From Prorocentrum cordatum (Eukaryota > Sar > Dinophyceae > Prorocentrales > Prorocentraceae): a stretch of DNA of 64,000 nucleotides. A model generated the notes under the pieces. It saw only the letters and a list, made by a program, of their open reading frames with translations, had not been told where the DNA came from and did no database searches. The stretch lies in assembly GCA_963575745.1 (NCBI GenBank), contig CAUYUJ010016305.1:395001-459000 (forward strand). The letters run 5' to 3'. A program made the translations under genes and the position numbers. This document shows positions 11,385 through 20,631 of this stretch, one piece after another (the first letter of the stretch is position 1; each line of letters starts with the position of its first letter).

Positions 11385-11930
11385 CTGGGGGTCCCCAGAC
11401 GGCAAAATCCTGGCAAAGACGCCCCAAGGATGTCAGAACTCCCCGGGGAGGTCTTGTGGGCCACCCCCAGAGGCCCCCAGAACGATCCAAGAGGGCCCCG
11501 AATCGCTGAACGATCGGTCCAAGACGCCCAAGCCCAAACGTCCCAAGAGGCCTCCGATAGCCTTCCCAACAGGATGTTCCTTAGGTCTTTCAGTGCTTTT
11601 TGGGTTCTCCACTTTTCGAGCTTCTGACGCTCCAAGACGTCCCACGAGGCTCCTATCCTAGAAGGCCCCAAGAGAGGCCCAAGAGGGGGAACACGAACGG
11701 AAAATCCGAGCCTTCCACCCCAAATGGCGCACAGGAGGCCCCAAGACGAGGCACCCAAGAGGCCTCCACGAGGCACGAAAACGCCCCCAAGAGGCTCCCC
11801 CGGAGGCCCAAAGCAGGCCCACAGAGGCCCCCAAACAGCTCCCCAGGACCTCGGAACTGCCTCCAGGAGGCTCCCGACAGGCCTCGACGACATCCCGACG
11901 AACGTCAACGAGGCCTCAGCCCACCACCCA
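11385..11930 (+). repeat. Degenerate CCAAGAGGCC-type short repeat
   Basis: Words such as CCAAGAGGC, CCCCAGGAGG and CCAAGACG recur every 10-30 bases. On the minus strand this gives a Gly/Leu/Trp-rich frame (LLGASSWGLL, GSFWGPLG) at 11363-11908 that looks like a protein but follows the repeat. The same word family returns at 30355-30560. Confidence 0.6.
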
Positions 11931-12374
11931 GGCTCGGTGGCGGGATGGTCCGAACGCCATTAGACACGGGCCGGCGGAAGAAGCGAAGCGATGAAACGGT
12001 AACTCAGCTACGGCGACGACAACAAGCAGGCATGGAACCCGATATAATCATGTACGGATCATCGCCTGGGGCGCGCTGGCCCCTCGCCAGCCACCTCTGA
12101 CTCGCCATGTCCTGCTGTGGTCGTCGTCGTCGCCGACCGGCGCGACCGCTACGCCGACAGGCTTAAGTTGCTCCCATCGTACTCCAGGACCATATCCCAG
12201 AAATCATTTCGAGCACCCAGACAAATATCGAAACAGTGCCTGCCCGACACGCTGGCGAAGTGTCGAACGAGTATCGCCTGCCCGAAACGTGAAAACCCTC
12301 CAGTTTCGGTACTTCCCTGGTGCTCGAACCACTTTCTGGTGATCAAGGCCAGAGTAGGTTGGAACATCAGAACG

Positions 12375-12546
12375 CCAGGCGCGCGCGAGATACGCCGGGG
12401 AGGGCGCCTCCTCGCCCCCACGAGGCCGCGGGCTGCCCCATGGCCCCGAGGGGCCCGCCCGCCGCGGCGGAGACGCGCTCGGAGGCGGCGGACGTCACCT
12501 CGTGCCGCAGGAAGCGGTACTGCTCCTGGCCGGCCCGGGGAGTGCT
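12375..12546 (-). other. Exon-like segment, unknown protein
   Basis: On the minus strand a frame from 12546 down to 12375 has G or C in almost every third position and reads QEQYRFLRHEVTSAASERVS followed by a Gly/Ala-rich tail. The flanks are less GC-rich. A pyrimidine stretch ending in CAG lies just upstream on the minus strand and could be a splice acceptor. There is no start or stop. This may be one internal exon or a gene relic; the product is not recognised. Confidence 0.3.
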
Positions 12547-12559
12547 GCCAGAGGAGCTG

Positions 12560-13840
12560 GCCCCTGAGCCATCGGGGATGCCCCAGCTTTGCGCCTACGG
12601 AGGCCGAGAGGACCTTCAGAGAGGCCCCCATGCTCCAAAATGGCGCGAAGAGGGGGCAGCCTGGGCCAAGACCGCCTCCGGCAGACCTCCGAATCGAAGG
12701 CCCGAGAACCAAGGTTCTGCTCTGGGTGCTTTTGGACTTTGATGGGGGCAGGGGGCTTTTTGTAGCGACGGCTGGATCCGCCTCGAAGCTCTGCCCAGAC
12801 CGCACCCTGGGGCAAGTCACAGGGCCGATTGTAAAGAAGATGATGCAGTTATCTAGGCCTTCAGGCGCGGGACCAAAATCATGACAAATGTTTGGTTCGC
12901 TGCTACAGCCTCTGGGGAACGTTTTCGGGCCGCATCGAGAGACAACCCGCGGGGTGGGGTCCCACGGACGGGGTCGGGAGCTCTTGAAGCCCTCGCCGTG
13001 AAAATCTGGATCCGAGGTCTAGGCGCTTAGCGTGCGGGAAGGGGCTGTAGGCTTCCATGTCGGTCCCCTCGGCCAAAGACTCGATCAAGGCTCCCTTGGA
13101 GGCCCCTGGAACCCCCATGGCCGGAACTCCCTCGAGGAGGGCTCTAGCTTGGAAGCCAGCACAGTTCGGGCCGATCCTGGTCTTTGGAACCCCCCTGGAG
13201 GAAGGCTCACCGGAATCTCACTGAGACCCTTGAAAGCAGTCGCAAGGCCGCTGAAGGCATCCTGAGCACTGTCAGACCTCTCAAGGCTCCCTGCACGCTC
13301 TGGCAACATCTGCAGAGAATCGTAGGCGCACTTTTTGCTCGACAGCGGAGGCAACTGAAAACTCCCTGCGAGTCCTCCCCAGGCCTTCAAAGCCCAAACA
13401 CCCCGACCTCTTCCCAGGATCAGACTTTTCATCCTGGATAATGGTTCGAAGGTGCTGGGGCCCAGAAGCGGCCCTGGACGCCGAAGCTTCCAGAAAACCT
13501 CCGCCTTGATGTTTTCAATTCTCGGGAGGTCTGATGCAAGGCGGGATATCCATACCCACAGCTTGGGGAACCTATATCCTGGGACCCATGGGGCGCGGTG
13601 GATCTGGATTTGGATGCCCCTGGGGACAGCACGTGAAAGGGGGCGGGGGGGGGGCGGGGGAACGCGGCGCACCCCCAAGTGCGCTGGGAATGCGTCATCC
13701 CCCCTCCCCCCTCCCACTGGTGCGTCGCCTCCCCCCTCCCTGGGCGCGCCAGGGGTGGGTTACCCGACGCTGTGTGGGCACGAAGCGTCAGGGCGGAAGT
13801 GGGACAGGGGCTGTGTGCGCAACAGTGCCTGTGCACAGCA
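12560..13840. other. No gene recognised
   Basis: GC-rich DNA with loosely repeated GGCTCCC and CCTGGAAC words (13085-13290) and a Pro/Pro-rich tract near 13640-13740. No frame has convincing protein-like composition on either strand. Confidence 0.45.
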
Positions 13841-14018
13841 TACAGTAGGAGCTCGACCACAAGAAACCTTCCACAAGAAACCCAATCCTGAGTCCCCAAG
13901 ACGTCCATTGATTTTTGGTGGGGACGTCACGCTTTCCACAGCAAGACCATCAAAACCCAAGACATCCAGGAAATCCTGGAGGCAAGCGCGGTGTTTCTTA
14001 GCATGGGTTTCCACTGTA
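13841..14018 (+). mobile_element. Tc1/mariner-like MITE, complete copy
   Basis: A 178-bp element begins TACAGTAGGAGCTCG and ends GTTTCCACTGTA. Reverse-complementing the right end gives TACAGTGGAAACCCATG, so the ends pair as imperfect terminal inverted repeats of about 27 bp that share AAGAAAC further in. It is flanked by TA on both sides. CAGT termini with a TA target are typical of the Tc1/mariner superfamily. It has no coding capacity, so it would be a non-autonomous element. A second copy, interrupted by an insertion, lies at 31325-32774. Confidence 0.75.
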
Positions 14019-14459
14019 CTGCCTCTGTGCCAGAAGCCATGGGGAGCGGCGTCCTGGATGAACAGCTGCAGCTTGCCAGACTCCTGGGGGCGCGGGCAGC
14101 GTGGCGCGTGCACTCACAGTCGCGCGGCAGCTGGGTGCGCACTGCCGCTGGAGCCCCCGATGCATCTGCTGGGCGGCGGGAGTACGAATGGGGCAGGAGG
14201 GGGAAGAAAGGGACGGAAGAGGAAGGGGGCGGAATGGGGAAGAGGGGAAGAAGACCAGCTGGGTGCGCTCGCGGCTCGCGCCTCATCTGACACCATACCC
14301 CTCCCACCCATCCCACTCCATTGCGTTAAAGCTTCTCTCTATCTGCCGACGGATATCATAGCGGACATGAGCCTCCCAGGCGACAAACAAAAAACATGTT
14401 TAGCGCAACCAGAGAAAGGGAGGTGTGCGCATTCACATCATAGAAATATGCCCCACTTC

Positions 14460-14990
14460 CCTTCCCTCTCACTCTCTTTCTTTCTCTCTCTCTCTCTCTC
14501 TTCCTCCCCCTGCTCCAGCCTCTGTCTCTGCCTCTGCTGTTGTGTTTGTCTCTCTTGTGCGCTCTCTCTCTCACACACACCCTCTCCCCCACCCTCTCAC
14601 TCTCTGCCCCCTTTTCAGTGGTAGCCACTGGCGAGCGTGAGGTGCCACGAAACTGGTAATATCTCTCTCCCTCTCTCTCTCTCTCTCCCGCCCCCTTTCC
14701 CCCATACATGTGGTGTTGTGCTCTATCTCTCTGTCCTCGCTCTTCGGCACCCACCTGCGGGCGAGAGATGGCGCGAGGCTGGCGTTTTGCTGTTTTTGTG
14801 TTCCTCCCTCTCTCTTTCTGTGTGTGTGTGTTTCGTTGTGTGTCTGTGTATGTGGGTGTTTGTGTTTGGTTTCTCTTTCTCGCTTTCACCCTCTCTCGCT
14901 CCCTTCGCGGTGTCTCTATTGTTGTCTCTCTCCCTCTCTCTCTCTCTCTTTTTTTTCTCTCTCTCTCTCTCTTTTCTCCCCAATCTATAC
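14460..14990 (+). repeat. CT-rich microsatellite tract
   Basis: Several runs of (CT)n at about 14468-14502, 14661-14690 and 14933-14980, with (TG)n near 14820, separated by short pyrimidine-rich sequence. The large Ser/Leu and Arg/Glu frames across it are composition artefacts. Confidence 0.88.
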
Positions 14991-15059
14991 ACATGCTTAT
15001 GTGTATACAATACATACATACGTTGGTCAGCGTGGACACCATACCGTGTGTCGTTCGCA

Positions 15060-15300
15060 GATTGCGTTGTGCGCGATGGTTCATCCATGCATGTGCAATA
15101 TATGTGGTGCAGTATATGCGGTGCAACGTATGCGGTGTAACCGGTGATGAAGTGCATGGTGTGCCACCTATGTGCCGTGCGGTGCAAACTGTGCAATACA
15201 AGTGTCGCGGCGAATATGCTTGGTTGGATATGTGAAACAACCGACGTGGCGCAAGCCGTGTGGTGCAACGTGCGTGGTGCAAACTGCGTGATGCAATTAA
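15060..15300 (+). repeat. Short degenerate TGCGGTGCAA repeat
   Basis: Words such as TGTGGTGCAGTA, TGCGGTGCAACG and CGTGGTGCAAAC recur every 14-20 bases. No gene is visible. Confidence 0.45.
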
Positions 15301-15326
15301 TCTCTGTCCGCAATGAATTGTCCGCC

Positions 15327-16109
15327 CCACTGCTCGCGCAAACACCCCATCCACCCACCCGCAACTTGACTTGCAAACCTCATGCGGCGGCGATTGCGAT
15401 GAGTGCGTGGCGCTGGCTGGTGCATCTCTGCGGCCGCGCCGGCCCGCGCATGCGCGCGTGCGCAGCGGCCAAATAGTTTAGCGCGACCGACGCGGCCGCG
15501 GTGGTGCTGACCGCTCGTCCGATTCCAGCGGGCACTTCAGTGCGAGACGGCCATTTGGGCGGGTGCGCTACCATGATAACGTCGACTATGTAGACACGAT
15601 GGTGATGATAGTAGCGATGCTGGCGGCGATGCTGACAGCGACGACGGGGCAGCCAGTGACGGCGCCGACGCTGATCACGCCGACGACAACGACGGCGTCT
15701 TCGCGTCGGTGATGAAGGTTTTGGAAGGAGTTCGAAATGCGCGCGCGGCAGGCACGCGAGTGGCCCCTATTGTATTATGCGGCACGGATCGTGCCACCCC
15801 AGCACGCGCGCAAGGGCGTTCGAACGGTGTCGCCATGCGCGCGCGCAAATCCCGTTTGGTGGCATTTTATGACAATGTTGAAAAGCTCATGGTGTTCTAA
15901 AGAGTCGCAAGACTTCGCATGTGTTTTCTTGTTTTGAAAACCCGCGTTGCGAAACCTTGCGCGTTTTTGCATCTTGTTTGGACACTCGACTTGGAAACCC
16001 TTTCCGGAACCGATGGTTGTCGAAGGATTCCGACGCGCGCGCGCGACGACGCGCGCGCGTGCACTTCATCCTTCTGTTGCAAGGAATTCTCGCGACGGCG
16101 CGCGCGCAA
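15327..16109 (+). repeat. Interspersed ~800-bp repeat (family C), copy 1
   Basis: The order of segments is shared with 18361-19165 and 19383-20175: CCACTGCTCGCGCA, CCACCCACCCGCAA(C/T)TTG, a GCGACCGACGCG block, CCAGCGGGCACTTCAGTGCGA, a GATG-rich block, TTCGCGTCGGTGATG, then GCGCGCGCG-rich segments and a GACGACGCGCGCG motif near the end. This copy has stop codons in the short frame that copies 2 and 3 keep open. Confidence 0.8.
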
Positions 16110-16365
16110 AGGGCGTTCGAGCGATTTCGGCATGCGCGCGCGAAGAAGTCCGTTTGGTCATATGCTACGAAATGTTGAAACACCTATGATAACACATGTT
16201 TTTTTGGAGAATCCGTGTTGCGAAACCCTGTGTTCGTGCCTGTTTTTGGACGCTCGATTTTGACATCCTCTCGAAACTGCAAGTTGTTGAAGGATTTCGG
16301 CATGCGCGCGCGACGACGCGCGCGTGCGCAGTTCGTCCCACCCTCTGCAAGTCGTGAGGACTTAT
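16110..16365 (+). repeat. Partial extra copy of the family C 3' part
   Basis: Repeats the last third of family C (TTTCGGCATGCGCGCGCGA, then a GCGAAACCCTG block, then GACGACGCGCGCG), giving a second tail directly behind copy 1. Confidence 0.7.
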
Positions 16366-16386
16366 GATTATGTTCGAATGCGCGCG

Positions 16387-16387
<1 letters not shown>

Positions 16388-16417
<30 letters not shown>
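16388..16417. repeat. AT dinucleotide tract, left edge of the satellite block
   Basis: About 14 AT units, followed about 35 bp further by GGAGGTGAGGGG. A matching AT tract preceded by CACCCCTTCACCTCC in inverse orientation bounds the other side of the block near 18153. Confidence 0.85.
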
Positions 16418-16420
<3 letters not shown>

Positions 16421-16482
16421 CCATACGACCACCCTGCGGGTGATAAGGAGGTGAGGGGGGAGGGGGAACCAACGTCTCACTC

Positions 16483-16803
16483 AATCGATCTCGCTATCGA
16501 TCTCACAATCGATCTCACATTCGATCTCACTATCGATATCACTATCGATCTCGCTATCGATCTCACTATCGATCTCACAATCGATCTCACATCGATCTCA
16601 CAATCGATCTCACATTCGGTCTCACATTCGGTCTCACTGTCGATCTCACTATCGATCTCACAATCGATCTCACAGTCGATCTCACATTCGGTCTCACATT
16701 CGGTCTCACGATCGATCTCACTGTCGATCTCACAATCGATCTCACAATCGATCTCACATTCGGTTTCACATTCGGTCTCACTATCGATCTCACAATCGAC
16801 ATC
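16483..16803 (+). repeat. 12-bp satellite ATCGATCTCACA, first array
   Basis: About 27 tandem copies of a 12-base unit with ATCGATCTCACA and CATTCGGTCTCA as the two main variants. Ile/Asp/Leu/Thr and Arg/Ser/Ile/Val frames follow from the 4-codon period. Confidence 0.93.
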
Positions 16804-16862
16804 GTCATCATCATCGGGACACCATCATCATCATCATCATCTCATCATCATCCTCAACATCG

Positions 16863-16960
<98 letters not shown>

Positions 16961-16961
16961 G

Positions 16962-17009
<48 letters not shown>

Positions 17010-17323
17010 GCATCATCATCATCATCATCATCATCATCGGGACACCATCATCGTCATCATCATCAACATAATCATCATCATCATCATCACCATCGGGACA
17101 CCATCATCATCATCATCGACATCATCATCATCAACGTCATCACCATCATCATCGGGGCACCATCATCATCATCATCAACATCATCATCACCATCATCAAC
17201 ATCATCATCATCAACACCATCGTCATCGGGACACCATCATCATCAACATCATCAACGTAATCATCATCGTCATCACCACCATCATCATCACCATCATCAC
17301 CATCATCACCATCAGCATCGCGC
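16804..17323 (+). repeat. CAT/ATC trinucleotide array
   Basis: Nearly pure CAT triplets to about 17035, then CAT blocks interrupted by CGGGACACCATC and CAACAT words. It translates as poly-His/Ile on plus and poly-Met/Asp on minus. Confidence 0.93.
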
Positions 17324-17585
17324 AATCGATCTGATTATCGATCTCACAGTCGAACTCCCAATCGATCTCACAATCGACGCCATCATCATTATCATCATCA
17401 TCAGCATCGTCATCATCATCACCATCATCACCATCATCCCCATCATTACCATCATCACCATCATCCCCATCATCATCTCACAATCGATCTGACTGTCGAT
17501 CTCACAATCGATCTCACTATCGATCTCACAATCGATCTCACATTCGGTCTCACTATCGATGTCACAATCGATCTGACAATCGACG
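17324..17585 (+). repeat. 12-bp satellite, second array, with CAT insert
   Basis: The ATCGATCTCACA unit resumes at about 17326-17380 and 17477-17585, with a CAT-rich stretch between. Another CAT array runs to about 17736. Confidence 0.9.
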
Positions 17586-17613
17586 TCATCATCATCATCA
17601 ACAACAACACCAA

Positions 17614-17650
<37 letters not shown>

Positions 17651-17739
17651 GCCATCATCACCATCATCATCACCATCATCATCATCATCATCATCATCAT
17701 CATAATCATCCACATCATCATCATCGGGACACCGACGGG

Positions 17740-18019
17740 ACACCGACGGGACACCAGCGGGACACCGGCGGGGCACCGCGCGCCACCGGCCAGCCGGAAG
17801 AGACATTTGGTCCGGCCGCGCCTCAGCCACAGGGACACCGACTGGACACCAGCGGGACACCGGCGGGACACCGCGCGCCACCGGCCGCAGACACATTTAG
17901 TCCGGCCGCGCCTCAGCCACACGGACACCGACTGGACACCAGCGGGACACCGGCGGGACACCGCGCGCCACCGGCCGCCCGGAAGAGACACATTTGGTCC
18001 GGCCGCGCCTCAGCCACAG
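17740..18019 (+). repeat. 91-97-bp higher-order repeat, three units
   Basis: Each unit holds three to five 12-bp subrepeats (GGGACACCGGCG), then GCGCGCCACCGGCC, then AGACA(CA)TTTGGTCCGGC and CGCGCCTCAGCCACA. Units end near 17831, 17922 and 18019. The subrepeat word GGGACACC also occurs inside the CAT array, tying the two satellites together. Confidence 0.85.
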
Positions 18020-18152
18020 GAGACTTTCCTCTCGCCCGCCCACGCAGCTTCGCGTCGCCCGCGCGCGCGGCACGCACGAACACGAAAGCGAAATCGATTT
18101 CCCGGTTGGGGGGGCTCTCCGTTCCTCTTCGATCTCACCCCTTCACCTCCGA

Positions 18153-18172
18153 TATATATATATATATATACT
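18153..18172. repeat. AT dinucleotide tract, right edge of the satellite block
   Basis: About ten AT units directly after CCTTCACCTCCG; mirrors the arrangement at 16388-16455. Confidence 0.8.
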
Positions 18173-18175
18173 ATC

Positions 18176-18290
18176 GCAGAGGATGGCGGGGGGGCGATGC
18201 CGGCCAAGCTGGGATAATACGAGTTCGCAGTTCGGATGGACGATGGGGCAAAATCGTGCGCAAATTGCAGCACGGAAAAATCTTCAAACC
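18176..18290 (+). repeat. Interspersed short repeat (family D), copy 1
   Basis: Shares AGAGGATGG, a G run, GATGC, CTGGGATAATA and TCGGATGGACGATGGGGCA with 19171-19280 and, more diverged, with 29895-29990. Confidence 0.65.
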
Positions 18291-18360
18291 CGGAAACAGG
18301 AAGGTGGTAGAACCGAAGAATGCTCAACTTAACAATGTTCAATCACATGCTCAACTTAAG

Positions 18361-19165
18361 AATGTCCACTCCACTGCTCGCGCAACGTCCCGCCCACCCA
18401 CCCGCAATTTGGCTTGCAAACCCCATGCGGAAGCGATTGCGATGAGTGCTTGGTTTTGGCTGGTGCATCTCTGCGACCGCGCTAGCCCGCGAATGCTCGC
18501 GCGCGCAGCGGCCAGCTATTTTGGCGCGACCGACGCGAACGCGGTGGCGCTGGCCGCTCGTCAGGTTCCAGCGGGCACTTCAGTGCGAGGCGGCGAGTTG
18601 GGCGGGCCCGGTATCATGGCAACGTCGACAACGGTAGACGCGAAGATGATCGTTGCGATGCTGGTGGCGATGCTGGCAGCGACAAAGATGCAGCCAGCGA
18701 CGGCGCCGATGCTGATCATGCCAACGACAATGATGGCTTCTTCGCGTCGGTGGTAAAGGGTTTGGACGGAGTTCGAAATGCGCGCGCGGCAGAAGCGCGA
18801 GTGAGTGGCTCGCATGATATTATTTGACACGGATCGCGCCACCCAGCACGCGGGCAAGGTCGCTCGAACGATTTCGACATGCGCGCGCGAAGCTCGTTTG
18901 GTAGCGTGTGATAAACATGTGAAAAAAAGCGCGCGAATTCGCATGAGCGCGCGCACGACATTGTTGAACATCTGCGTTGCGAAACAATGTTTTATATGTT
19001 TGGACACTCGATTTTGAGATTTTGAAGCCCTTCAGACACCTAGCGTTTTTGAAGGATTTCGGCAAGCGCGGGCGACGACGCGCGCGTCCGCACTTCGTCC
19101 CATTGGTCGCGAGGAATTCTTGGCAGCTTCTGATGCTTGATAACCAAGTGCGCGCGCAAGATATG
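18361..19165 (+). repeat. Interspersed ~800-bp repeat (family C), copy 2
   Basis: Same segment order as copy 1. The internal plus frame at about 18555-18756 stays open (PAGTSVRGGELGG, then MATSTTVDAKMIVAML, ending SRRW) and resembles that of copy 3. Confidence 0.8.
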
Positions 19166-19170
19166 TTTTG

Positions 19171-19280
19171 CAAAGGGACCGGGGGGGGGCGATGCTGGCC
19201 TGGCTGGGATAATAGAAATTCGCAGGTCGGATGGACATTGGGTCAGAATCGTGAGCGTTTTGCATCGGTTCCCGGTGAAT
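19171..19280 (+). repeat. Interspersed short repeat (family D), copy 2
   Basis: G run, GATGCTGGCC, CTGGGATAATAG, TCGCAG, TCGGATGGAC and GTCAGAATCGTG as in copy 1. Both C-D junctions have the same order, so C and D may be one composite repeat of about 1 kb. Confidence 0.65.
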
Positions 19281-19382
19281 AGATAAAAGCCCAAGAGGTG
19301 GAGGATTCTAGATGCTCTCCTTTCTAGAAAGGGGAACCTACGTGGTGCGATCAATGGCGTGCAAATAATTTATGTTCGCAAT

Positions 19383-20175
19383 GAGCTGTCAACTCCACTT
19401 CTCGCGCACTCATCTCACCCACCCGCCCGCAACTTGGCTTGCAAAGCAGATGCGGTGGAGATTGCGATGAATGATGGCTTTGGCTGGTCCATCTAAGCAC
19501 GCGCGCGCAGCGGCCAGCTAATTTGGCGCGACCGACGCGAAAGCGGTGGCCCTGACCGCTGGGCACATCCCAGCGGGCACGTCAATGCGAGTCGGCGACT
19601 TGGGCGGGCGCGGTACCATGGCAACGTCGACAGCGGTAGACGCGATAATGATAATAGCGATGATGGTGACGATGATGGCAACGATGGCGGCGCGGCCAGC
19701 GCGGGCGCCGATGCTGATCGCGCCGGCGACGATGGCGGCGCCCTCGCGTCGGTGATGGAGGTTCCGGAAAGAATTTGACACGCGCGCGCGGCCGACGCGC
19801 GCGAGGGGCCCGCGTGGCATTGTTCGACACGGATCGCGCGCCCCCCCCCCCCCCTGCACGCGCGCATGGGCGCGCCGATGATTTCGGCGTGCGGCGCCAG
19901 GGGCCCGCCTGGCAGAATTCCATGGCACGCGTTGGAAAAAAGAAACAATGTTTTTCCTAAAGAATCCACAAAAGCATGAGCCCGCACATTTTGAAAACTG
20001 ATGCTGCGAAACCATATGATTGAATGTTTTGGGCACTCGGTTTTGAACTCGTTACGAAACCCACGGTTTTTGAAGGGTTTCGGCACGCGCGCGCGCGCGA
20101 CGACGCGCGCGCGTGCACTTCGCCCCATTTGTTGCTTGCAAGGGATTATCGCGACGGCGCGCGCGCCGAGAGCGC
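19383..20175 (+). repeat. Interspersed ~800-bp repeat (family C), copy 3
   Basis: Same segment order as copies 1 and 2, including CCAGCGGGCAC, MATSTAVDAIMIIAMM in the open plus frame (19546-19755), a C run near 19841 and the GACGACGCGCGCG motif near 20099. Confidence 0.8.
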
Positions 20176-20470
20176 TCGCTCTCTGCGCGCAGCAACTCAG
20201 CTTGCGTGCTCGCCTCTGGGTCAACTCCTGTCAAGGGGGCATGGGGTATCACATCGTTTCTTACTGCCCTCTCAAGAGAGCCGGCAAGCCTGCGCGACGT
20301 CGGAAAGCTCGCGCGCTGAACCTCGACGCCCGCCCCCGAGGGCGCGGCCGTCGAAGCGGCGTGAAAGATCGACGGCGCAAGGATCGTCGGCTGATGACCT
20401 GTGAGCGGAGGTAAGTACCCGAAATGCCTGACCGTCCGTCCGACGGGGATCTGTAGGTAGAGGAAGGATC

Positions 20471-20475
20471 ACAGC
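20471..20475. repeat. 5-bp target-site duplication, left
   Basis: ACAGC directly before the left LTR; the same five bases follow the right LTR at 29769-29773. Five bp is the usual duplication size for LTR retrotransposons. Confidence 0.75.
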
Positions 20476-20631
20476 TGTCGACGTGATGAACTTGTCCCGA
20501 ATGGTCGTGCCCCGCTGCGGGCGCGTCAAGAAGGGCCAAGCCCCCCCTCCGCCCTAGCGTCGGGAGGGCTTGTGCTAGAAAGCGGCGTCGGCAAGGGGGG
20601 TGGGTGGATGCGGCAGCAGTGATCTTCAGCG
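20476..20631 (-). repeat. 3' LTR of the copia-type element
   Basis: 156 bp aligned end to end with 29605-29768: TG(T/C)CGA(C/T)GTG at the left, GGTCGTGCCCCGCTGCGGGC in the middle, GAAAGCGGCGTCGG and CAGCAGTGATCTTCA at the right. In this copy the last bases are CAGCG where the other LTR has CAACA. Differences are mostly transitions plus small indels, so the insertion is not recent. Confidence 0.78.

Noticed and set aside
16364-17896. Poly-His/Ile, poly-Met and poly-Asp frames
   Set aside because: Direct translation of CAT and 12-bp satellites.
18515-18535. CAGCTATTTTGGCG, resembling the middle of DinoSL
   Set aside because: The corresponding places in the other family C copies read CAGCTAATTTGGCG and CAAATAGTTTAGCG, so the likeness is a chance variant of the repeat.
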